From NCBI GenBank assembly GCA_948888345.1, contig CAQTPN010000101.1:1-5353 (forward strand): DNA of 5,353 bases, read 5' to 3'. The first letter of the stretch is position 1; every line of letters begins with the position of its first letter. The notes beneath the pieces are model-generated. The model did not search any database. It saw nothing but the letters and a program-made list of their open reading frames with translations, and was not told where the DNA came from. Position numbers and translations under genes: made by a program. This document shows, piece by piece, positions 1 through 5,353 of this stretch. The DNA is from an uncultured bacterium (GTDB taxonomy: Bacteria > Cyanobacteriota > Vampirovibrionia > Gastranaerophilales > Gastranaerophilaceae).

Positions 1-30
1 TGAAAACTTTAGAATAGGTGTCAAAAAATC

Positions 31-56
31 AACCGTTTGAATGAGAAAAAACGGAT
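31..56. repeat. Short inverted repeat upstream of the TPR gene
   Basis: The arms CCGTTT (33-38) and AAACGG (49-54) are perfect reverse complements around a 10-base loop. Read on the minus strand, the second arm is followed by TTGATTTTTTG, which resembles a weak terminator. Read on the plus strand, it lies where a -35 element or operator would sit for the candidate -10 box at 67-72. A six-base stem in AT-rich DNA can arise by chance, so its role is open. Confidence 0.3.
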
Positions 57-66
57 AAAATTCTCT

Positions 67-72
67 TATACT
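67..72 (+). promoter_or_regulatory. Candidate -10 box (TATACT) for the TPR gene
   Basis: TATACT differs from the sigma-70 -10 consensus TATAAT at one position and lies 44 bases before the TTG start, giving a leader of about 35-40 bases. No good -35 element lies 16-18 bases upstream; the best match, TTGAAT at 37-42, is 24 bases away. In AT-rich DNA such boxes are frequent, so this is only a candidate. The remaining leader (1-116) holds no other recognisable gene or RNA structure. The end of a preceding gene could lie at its left edge but cannot be shown. Confidence 0.3.
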
Positions 73-116
73 AAGTGTTGGGAGAATAGGTTTTTAAAAT
101 TTAAAGGTAAGGTAAG

Positions 117-1886
117 TTGTATAATTATAACTTGATTAATCCTATAAATATTACATACAGAAACCAGAAGCAAAATCCTTATACTGATAAAAAAGAGGAT
201 GATGCTAAAAATGGTGCTCTTCAAACGCCTGTTTCTCTTGATGAGGGCAAAGGACAGAGGCAATTTCCAAACGGAAATAAAGTTCAGGTTGATTATACAA
301 AAAATAAGGTAAATATTGCACAGGTTGTAGAAGATTTTAAAAGCACAATTGCTGCAATTAATGCACCAAAAGAGATTTCTGATGAGGTTCATCTTTATTT
401 AAATCTTGTTGAAAATGAATCAAAAAAAGAAAATCCTTCAAGGGAAATAATTCTGTCAAATTTAAAAAATGCCTCAAAAATTTCAGACAGATTTATTGAA
501 GAAAGTCTGAAAAAGCCTTCTACAGTTGTTGAGGATTGGGTTAATGCTTTATTTTTGCAAAATGTGGAATTAAAATCTAACCCTGATTTTGTAAATGAAG
601 ATTTTAGGGTGCAGATTCCTGAAAATAAAAAATCTTTAATTCAGGAAGAAAAGCCCGTTGAACCTGTTGAAACTGCTCCAAAACAGCTGGATAGGGTATC
701 TTCGGCGGATGAATTTCAAAATGCTCCTTTGAATATTTATAATATTCCGCAGGATAAAATTACAATTAATGGCATACGCCCCATAGGACAAGCATTTGAC
801 GGAACGGTTTTCGAAAAGATAACATCAAGTGTGCCTGAAAATCAGTCTGTAGTATCTTTTGGAGCAAATAAGCCTGTTGAACCAATAACTGTTGAAGGGC
901 CTGAAATTAAATCAGAGCCTTCTTATGATACAAATTTGACCTATTCAACCACAGCGCCTCTTGAGGAAGTGCCTTCAGAGGCCGCTGTTTCTTTTATTGA
1001 AGAGGTTAAGCCTGTTGAAATACATGAAATACCTGACAATAATACTGTTTACAGGCTGAGTGCCGCCATTGAAACATCTGCGGCACCGGTATTTAATGCT
1101 TCCTCAAATACTGTATCTGAAATTTCAGATGAAAGAAGCCCTCTGCGCACTAATTTAGGGGATAGTGAACAGATTGCGCGGAGTAATTTTGTTCGGGCAA
1201 AAAGACTTGTAAAAGAAAACGGTGACCCGAAAAATGCCCTTAAACTTTATAATGAGGCACTTGAACTTGTGAAAAATTCTCCGGATGATAATCTTAAAGC
1301 TGCAATTTATTTTGAGCGCGGCAGAGTTTTTGATGATTACGACTATGCAGAATACGCCCTGAAAGATTACAATAATGCCACAAAATGCAGTGATAATAAC
1401 CTTAAAACCCATGCGCATCTTAATATGGGCCGAATTTACGATGATTATGTGATGTTTGACCCTGCAATTGAACAGTATTCGCTTGCGGTTGAAACATCGC
1501 AAGAGGCTAAAAACCCTGCAGGAAAAACAAGAGCTCTAAGATACCTTGCAGGATTATTTGCAGACAGATATGATAAGGAAAATACGGAAATTTTTAATAA
1601 TTTGTCGGTGGATTCCGCTTATGAGACCGGTAACAGCAAAATTGTCGCAAAAACTTTAATGGAAGCGGCTGAAAATTTTGAATATATAGGCGAGGATGTT
1701 AAAGCTCTCGGGGCTTATAAACAGGCTGCAAAAGTGCTTTTTGAAACGGAAGATTACGCAGAACTTTCAAGAAATTATGAGGCTGCATCTGATATTATGG
1801 AAAGGCTTGGAAACGAGGCTAAAGCAATGAATCTTTTATCAAAAGCTCTTCTGTATCGTCAAAAAGCCGAACTTCAAACGGCTTAA
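117..1886 (+). CDS. TPR-repeat protein of unknown function
   Basis: I do not recognise a named family beyond the tetratricopeptide repeats. No signal peptide or membrane segment is visible, so it is probably cytoplasmic. Residues 1-55 are polar. About 60-155 look helical. About 165-350 are Pro/Glu/Val/Ser-rich and probably disordered, with three degenerate KPVE-containing motifs. About 352-586 hold six TPR-like helix pairs whose equivalent positions fall near residues 361, 402, 438, 479, 518 and 558, a pitch of 36-41 rather than the classical 34. TPRs usually form a protein-binding scaffold, so a binding or assembly role is an inference. The start is TTG at 117: an in-frame stop lies at 108-110, AAAGGT/AAGGT (103-113) can act as a ribosome binding site, and the first internal methionine is residue 437. 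TTG at 132 is a poorer alternative. The last 68 bases overlap aroB on the other strand. The reading frame is certain; the function is not. Confidence 0.85.
   Translation: MYNYNLINPINITYRNQKQNPYTDKKEDDAKNGALQTPVSLDEGKGQRQFPNGNKVQVDYTKNKVNIAQVVEDFKSTIAAINAPKEISDEVHLYLNLVENESKKENPSREIILSNLKNASKISDRFIEESLKKPSTVVEDWVNALFLQNVELKSNPDFVNEDFRVQIPENKKSLIQEEKPVEPVETAPKQLDRVSSADEFQNAPLNIYNIPQDKITINGIRPIGQAFDGTVFEKITSSVPENQSVVSFGANKPVEPITVEGPEIKSEPSYDTNLTYSTTAPLEEVPSEAAVSFIEEVKPVEIHEIPDNNTVYRLSAAIETSAAPVFNASSNTVSEISDERSPLRTNLGDSEQIARSNFVRAKRLVKENGDPKNALKLYNEALELVKNSPDDNLKAAIYFERGRVFDDYDYAEYALKDYNNATKCSDNNLKTHAHLNMGRIYDDYVMFDPAIEQYSLAVETSQEAKNPAGKTRALRYLAGLFADRYDKENTEIFNNLSVDSAYETGNSKIVAKTLMEAAENFEYIGEDVKALGAYKQAAKVLFETEDYAELSRNYEAASDIMERLGNEAKAMNLLSKALLYRQKAELQTA
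1170..1874 (+). other. Six TPR-like repeats (domain of the protein at 117-1886)
   Basis: Residues 352-586 alternate paired amphipathic helices with the small/aromatic pattern of TPRs, for example the AxxxYNxA-type second helices NALKLYNEALEL, YALKDYNNATK and AIEQYSLAVE. Repeats 2 and 3 share a conspicuous GRxxDDY motif (402-408 and 438-444), echoed by GLFADRY at 479-485. The spacing of about 40 residues resembles the longer-helix TPRs of kinesin-light-chain-like proteins more than the canonical 34-residue unit. Confidence 0.8.
1819..1886. other. Tail-to-tail coding overlap of the TPR gene and aroB
   Basis: The TPR gene ends with TAA at 1884-1886 and aroB ends with TAG (minus strand) at 1821-1819, so 68 bases encode protein on both strands. 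Both ends look like genuine family sequence. The TPR side encodes the second helix of the last repeat, and the aroB side encodes the usual charged C-terminal helix (EELLIKDSLL). A perfect AAGCCG/CGGCTT stem (1864-1869 and 1879-1884) lies inside. No intergenic space for a conventional terminator exists. Confidence 0.9.
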
Positions 1887-2907
1887 CCGGCAAGACAAGC
1901 TTTATTGTTGAATGAGAAACTTTTTTATCTGATTTCATAGCTTCCAGCATATTATTTTTATTTAAATTTCTAATATCTTCTGAAATTAAATTATAATCCT
2001 TAATCAGCCCTACTGCACTTTTATAGTATTCTCTATCTGCAAAACCACGCGAAAGTGCTGTATTGAAGGCCATTATCATCCCTGCTGCCACAGCTTCACC
2101 ATGGGTATATTTTTTATAACCGGTAATTTTTTCAAGCGCATGGCCAAATGTATGCCCAAAATTTAAAATTGCCCTTAAACCTTTTTCCTGCTCGTCTTTA
2201 GATACCACATCCGCTTTCATTGAAACGGAAATATAGATAATTTCCTCCCAGTGATTTTTGAGTTCAGAATATAAATCATTTTTTGCGTTGTCTTTCAAGG
2301 TTTTCAGCTTGTCAAAAAAGCCAAAATTGTTGTCTGTTGCGGTTTTTTCTATAAATGCGTATTTTAATATTTCTCCAAGGCCTGTTTTAATCTGGCGGTT
2401 ATCAAGTGTATCAAGGGTTTTAGGGTCAATTAAAACGAGTTTTGGCTGTTTGAAGGCACCGATAAGATTTTTTCCCATTTTGTGATTAAAACCTGTTTTG
2501 CCGCCAACCGATGAATCCACTTGTGAGAGAAGAGTTGTAGGGATTTGAATGTAGTCAATTCCCCTTAAAATGCTTGCTGCAGCATACCCTGCCATATCGC
2601 CGACAACTCCGCCGCCAAAGGCTATAATGCAGTCGCCGCGCTCAATTTTAGCTTCAAGAAGTTTATCTGTAATAAATTCAAATGTTTTAAAATTTTTGAA
2701 TTCTTCCCCGTCTTCAATTTGAATTACATGTTCAAAATTATCTAAAACGCTTTTATAGAGCGGGTATATGGTTTTATTTGTAATTACAAAAAACCGCCCG
2801 TTTCCCTTGTAGTTACTTTCTATTGTACTTTTTATATCGTCTAAAAGCCCGTAGTTAATGATTATCGGGTAGCTTTTTTCATTTAATTCAACCGTTAATT
2901 TTTTCAT
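1819..2907 (-). CDS. aroB: 3-dehydroquinate synthase
   Basis: Cytoplasmic NAD- and metal-dependent enzyme that converts DAHP (3-deoxy-D-arabino-heptulosonate 7-phosphate) to 3-dehydroquinate, step 2 of the shikimate pathway. The 362-residue length is normal for the family. The NAD-binding GGGVVGD motif is at 98-104, followed by the conserved IPTTLLSQVDSSVGGKTG block (122-139) and GKNLIGAFKQP. The expected zinc ligands are E179 (GLGEILKYA), H252 (FGHTFGH) and H269 (THGEA), so it should be active. About ten extra residues appear to lie between the first two ligands compared with E. coli AroB as I recall it. The ATG at 2907 lies inside the end of aroK (20-base overlap) with GGGA just upstream, pointing to translational coupling. 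The final 21 codons and the stop overlap the TPR gene on the opposite strand. Last gene of the cluster. Confidence 0.97.
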   Translation of the reverse strand: MKKLTVELNEKSYPIIINYGLLDDIKSTIESNYKGNGRFFVITNKTIYPLYKSVLDNFEHVIQIEDGEEFKNFKTFEFITDKLLEAKIERGDCIIAFGGGVVGDMAGYAAASILRGIDYIQIPTTLLSQVDSSVGGKTGFNHKMGKNLIGAFKQPKLVLIDPKTLDTLDNRQIKTGLGEILKYAFIEKTATDNNFGFFDKLKTLKDNAKNDLYSELKNHWEEIIYISVSMKADVVSKDEQEKGLRAILNFGHTFGHALEKITGYKKYTHGEAVAAGMIMAFNTALSRGFADREYYKSAVGLIKDYNLISEDIRNLNKNNMLEAMKSDKKVSHSTIKLVLPVKPFEVRLFDDTEELLIKDSLL

Positions 2908-3427
2908 AAATCCCAGCTATTTCTTCCGTTATCTCTTTTGCAGTCTTGTTTTCCGTATTTATTTTAAAATCTGCGCATTCATATTTTAAGCGTCTTTTGT
3001 TTAAAATTTCCTCCAAACTTTTTTTCGGGTCAAGGGTCATTAAAAGCGGCCTGCCTGTATCGCCTTTAACCCTTTCATAGAGCGCATCTGCGGAAGCTTC
3101 AAGGTAATATATCCGCCCGATATCTCTCAATTTTTCAATATTTTGTTTATTTTCAACAACTCCGCCTCCTGTTGAAATTATCAGTTTTTGACCTTTTTTA
3201 ATTGAATTTATCGTATCAAATTCCATTTGCCTGAAAGCTTCTTCTCCTTTGGTTTTGAAGATTTCAGGAATTGTCGATTTTTGCTTTTTTTCAATCAGTG
3301 AATCCAAATCAATAAAACCGAGTTTTAATTTTCTGGATAAAATGCTTCCCACAGTTGATTTTCCGGCTCCCATCATCCCTGTCAGAATTATAGTTCTGTT
3401 TTTAGAATTTTCTTGTGTATTGCTCAT
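2888..3427 (-). CDS. aroK: Shikimate kinase
   Basis: Cytoplasmic P-loop kinase that phosphorylates shikimate at the 3-hydroxyl using ATP, step 5 of the pathway. With the ATG at 3427 it is 179 residues, close to the 170-175 typical of the family. Walker A is GMMGAGKST (17-25). The expected shikimate contacts are D42 in FIDLDSLIE, R66 in GEEAFRQME, the GGG at 87-89 and R145. The lid arginine is R126 in TGRPLL. The usual RxPxY motif reads RRLKY here, with Leu in place of Pro. The frame stays open upstream to 3490, adding 21 residues, but that would lie inside aroC, has no ribosome binding site and has no counterpart in the family. The chosen start overlaps the aroC end by 26 bases and has only a weak GGAAAA nearby, consistent with coupling to aroC. 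Its own stop overlaps the aroB start. Confidence 0.96.
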   Translation of the reverse strand: MSNTQENSKNRTIILTGMMGAGKSTVGSILSRKLKLGFIDLDSLIEKKQKSTIPEIFKTKGEEAFRQMEFDTINSIKKGQKLIISTGGGVVENKQNIEKLRDIGRIYYLEASADALYERVKGDTGRPLLMTLDPKKSLEEILNKRRLKYECADFKINTENKTAKEITEEIAGIYEKING

Positions 3428-4577
3428 AATTTTTAAAATTTTCCATCGTTTCATCAAAATTGTCGCCGCCAAATTTTTCAAAAAAGGCATCCAATAATAT
3501 TATAGAGGCAAAATTTAGTGCAACTGTTCCAAGTGCTTCTACAGCGCAGGTATCAGCCCGCTCAAAGTGCGCCGCTTCAGGGGCTTTTGTTTTGATATTT
3601 ATTGAATTTAGCGGTTTTCTCATGGTTGGAATAGGCTTCATTGAAAGCCTTGCTATAATATCCTCTCCGTTTGTCATGCCGCCTTCTATCCCCCCTGCAT
3701 TATTGGTTTTTCTTGTTACGGAAAGCTTTTTACCGTTGTTTTCTTCTAAAATGCAGGCACAATCAGGATTTACAGTATTTTCTAAGAAAATTTCATCATG
3801 AACCTGTGAGCCCTTAAGGTTTGAAACACCTTTTCCCATACCGATTTCAACAGCTTTAACCGCAGGAATGCTCATCATGGCACCGGCCAGACGTCCGTCA
3901 AGTCTTCTATCCCAGTGTACAAAGCTTCCAAGCCCTACCGGCAAATTTTTAAACCGGATTTCTACTTCTCCTCCAAGGCTTTCCCCCTCTTGCTTTGCCT
4001 GTTCTATGATTTTGTCCATCTCTTCTTCGGTGGTTTTTCCGCCTATGGACAGGATTTTTACTTCGCCTGAAATATTAAAATTTCTTAATATATCCTGACA
4101 AATAGCCCCAACCGCTACTCTTGTCGCTGTTTCGCGCGCACTTGACCTTTCCAGGATATTCCTGATATCTTTATGGTGATATTTTATGGCACCTGCAAAA
4201 TCTGCATGTCCCGGGCGTATTCGGGTTATTTCTTTTTCTTTTATCAGGTTTTTAATTTCTTCACGAGCTTCTTTATCAAGAGCTTCAAAATCAATAGCGG
4301 CAGCACTCATAGGAATTTTCCAGTTTTCAAAATCTTTATTTTGAATTTCTATGCAAATCGGTGCCCCTGTTGTTTTTTGAAACCTTACACCTGATTTTAT
4401 TTCAATTGTATCGGTTTCAATTTTCATCCTTCCGCCTCTGCCCTTGCCTTTTTGGCGGTTTTTCAGTTCATTATTTATAAAATCTAAATCAAGGAAATAT
4501 CCGCTTCCAATGCCCTCAATGATTGCATTCAGGCATTTTCCGTGCGATTCGCCGGATGTTAAAAATCTTATTGGCAT
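3402..4577 (-). CDS. aroC: Chorismate synthase
   Basis: Flavin (reduced FMN)-dependent enzyme that converts 5-enolpyruvylshikimate-3-phosphate to chorismate, the last step of the shikimate pathway. The 391 residues match the longer form of the family (about 390; E. coli has about 360). Signatures seen: GESHG at 9-13, RPGHADFAG at 121-129, the Arg-rich RSSARETATRVAVGA region at 144-158, RRLDGRLAGAMMSIPAVKAVE at about 224-244, NNAGGIEGGMTNGEDI at 292-307 and the late RADTCAVEALG at 340-350. All are intact, so it should be active. The ATG at 4577 is preceded by GGGAGGA, the best ribosome binding site in the window. It follows the NIF3-like gene by 40 bases and overlaps aroK at its 3' end. Confidence 0.98.
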   Translation of the reverse strand: MPIRFLTSGESHGKCLNAIIEGIGSGYFLDLDFINNELKNRQKGKGRGGRMKIETDTIEIKSGVRFQKTTGAPICIEIQNKDFENWKIPMSAAAIDFEALDKEAREEIKNLIKEKEITRIRPGHADFAGAIKYHHKDIRNILERSSARETATRVAVGAICQDILRNFNISGEVKILSIGGKTTEEEMDKIIEQAKQEGESLGGEVEIRFKNLPVGLGSFVHWDRRLDGRLAGAMMSIPAVKAVEIGMGKGVSNLKGSQVHDEIFLENTVNPDCACILEENNGKKLSVTRKTNNAGGIEGGMTNGEDIIARLSMKPIPTMRKPLNSINIKTKAPEAAHFERADTCAVEALGTVALNFASIILLDAFFEKFGGDNFDETMENFKNYEQYTRKF

Positions 4578-4580
4578 TTT

Positions 4581-4587
4581 TCCTCCC
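4581..4587 (-). promoter_or_regulatory. Strong ribosome binding site of aroC
   Basis: On the minus strand GGGAGGA sits three bases before the aroC ATG at 4577. It is much closer to consensus than anything in front of aroK or aroB, suggesting that ribosomes load mainly here and reach the downstream genes by coupling. The rest of the 40-base gap (4578-4617) shows no hairpin, so transcription from the NIF3-like gene probably reads through. Confidence 0.75.
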
Positions 4588-4617
4588 TATTCCTTGTATA
4601 GCTTGTTTTTTGCGATT

Positions 4618-5353
4618 TTAAATGTATTCCCACGGTATATGCTCTTTTGCTATAATTGTTTCTACGCCGGCTTTTGAGATTAACCCTTGTATCAAAGGCA
4701 GTACAGGTAATTCGGACTCAAAATGTCCTATATCTGCCACGGCAAACCCCTGAACTTCAAGCGCAGCGTGGAATTTTACGTCTCCTGTAATATATAAATC
4801 CACATCATATTCCCTCAATTTCTTGATGGAACTTCCGCCCGCACCTGCACAAAGGGCCACATTGCGCACAGTTTCTATGTTTGAAGGATTTATAAGTTTT
4901 ATTCTTTCGGAACCGACAGCCATTTTTACACTTGATAACAGTTCCATCAGGTCAATTTCATCTTTCAGATGGGCAATTTTTATGTATTCATCTACTGTTA
5001 CAAGGTTTTTGAATCCTAAAACTCCTGCAAGTGCGTCTGTGGTTGAGCCGTAGGTTTTATCAAGGTTTGTATGAGCACTATACACGCATATATTGTGTTT
5101 TATAGCCTCTACGATAATTTTGCTGTCAATTTTGCTTAATTTGTCGAAAATCAAGGGATGATGGGTAATTATAAGGTCGCAATCGTTTGTAATTGCCTCG
5201 CAGAGCGTTTCCTGAGTTAATGATAGTGCTATTAAAACCCTGTTTGTATAGCCGTGGTGCAGGTTTATCTGCCATCCCGAATTATCCCATGGCTCCATCA
5301 AATCAAGGGATGCGTACTTTTCAATTTTTGAAATAATTTCATCGGTTTTAATC
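4618..5353 (-). CDS. NIF3/YbgI-type dinuclear metal-centre protein (5' end cut off)
   Basis: A member of the NIF3 family, which forms ring-shaped oligomers with a two-metal site. Automatic annotation often calls it a GTP cyclohydrolase 1 type 2 homolog, but its cellular role is unsettled. About 245 residues are visible. The frame stays open through the right edge, and residues before the first possible internal start (a TTG at 5301) read IKTDEIISKIEKYASLDL, which is the expected N-terminal helix of this family. Only a few residues are therefore missing. Numbered within the visible fragment, motifs are WDNSGWQI (near 22-29), the metal-binding THHPL (H64, H65), AHTNLD (H94, D98), AGAGGSS, TGDVKFH and GHFESE (H210, E214). 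It is the short form, without the PII-like insert found in many Gram-positive homologs. The stop at 4618 is 40 bases before aroC, on the same strand, so the two may be co-transcribed. Confidence 0.94.
   Translation of the reverse strand, partial: IKTDEIISKIEKYASLDLMEPWDNSGWQINLHHGYTNRVLIALSLTQETLCEAITNDCDLIITHHPLIFDKLSKIDSKIIVEAIKHNICVYSAHTNLDKTYGSTTDALAGVLGFKNLVTVDEYIKIAHLKDEIDLMELLSSVKMAVGSERIKLINPSNIETVRNVALCAGAGGSSIKKLREYDVDLYITGDVKFHAALEVQGFAVADIGHFESELPVLPLIQGLISKAGVETIIAKEHIPWEYI

Noticed and set aside
66..392. Open frame on the minus strand opposite the start of the TPR gene
   Set aside because: The Ile/Leu/Asn/Phe-rich translation is typical of antisense of AT-rich coding DNA; no ribosome binding site or recognisable domain.
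1155..1502. Minus-strand open frame inside the TPR gene
   Set aside because: Lies fully opposite the TPR repeats, which are clearly coding; low-complexity Ile/Lys/Cys-rich translation.
37..1919. Identical 12-base string TTGAATGAGAAA at 37-48 and 1908-1919 flanking the TPR gene, a possible direct repeat of an insertion
   Set aside because: The second copy is ordinary aroB coding sequence in a conserved gene, there are no matching flanks, and a 12-base match of this AT-rich kind may be chance.
1921..1926. T6 run after the TPR gene as its terminator
   Set aside because: The only preceding stem is about four base pairs with a long gap before the T-run, and the run is coding sequence for lysines in aroB.
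3428..3490. Longer start for aroK, adding 21 residues
   Set aside because: Would sit deep in aroC, has no ribosome binding site, and shikimate kinases begin shortly before the P-loop.
4578..4617. TATACA in the gap before aroC as an internal promoter
   Set aside because: No -35-like sequence at suitable spacing; not distinguishable from AT-rich background.
2258..5053. Several plus-strand open frames of 73-113 codons across the aro and NIF3-like genes
   Set aside because: All are antisense shadows of strongly conserved enzymes and show Ser/Phe/Pro-rich translations without family resemblance.
5299..5301. TTG (or the adjacent ATG) as the start of the NIF3-like gene
   Set aside because: The frame continues upstream to the window edge and encodes the normal family N-terminus there, so the true start lies outside the window.

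Overview
The window is AT-rich bacterial DNA with four genes of a minus-strand cluster converging on one long plus-strand gene. Coding density is very high. The only non-coding stretches are the 116 bases before the first gene and a 40-base gap between two cluster genes. No RNA gene, mobile element, CRISPR array or recent insertion is visible. The base composition and the Asn/Lys/Glu/Ile-rich proteins fit an AT-rich, possibly gut-associated lineage. A non-photosynthetic cyanobacterial relative (Gastranaerophilales/Melainabacteria) is my low-confidence guess, which these genes alone cannot prove.

Left part (1-1886, plus strand): a short leader with a possible -10 box and an inverted repeat, then a 589-residue protein of unknown function. 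It has a helical N-terminal part, a long disordered linker carrying three degenerate copies of a VPxxxxVSF...KPVE motif, and six C-terminal TPR-like repeats with a pitch of about 40 residues. It must start at a non-ATG codon.

Right part (1819-5353, minus strand): in transcription order, a NIF3/YbgI-type dinuclear-metal protein (its start lies beyond the right edge), aroC (chorismate synthase), aroK (shikimate kinase) and aroB (3-dehydroquinate synthase). aroC/aroK overlap by 26 bases and aroK/aroB by 20, so the three aro genes are almost certainly one translationally coupled unit. They encode steps 2, 5 and 7 of the shikimate pathway to chorismate. The other pathway genes are not in the window.

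The two transcription units meet tail to tail with a 68-base overlap of coding sequence (1819-1886), leaving no intergenic terminator. This overlap and the uncharacterised TPR protein are the most unusual things here. I see no convincing new multi-gene system; the aro cluster is ordinary housekeeping.
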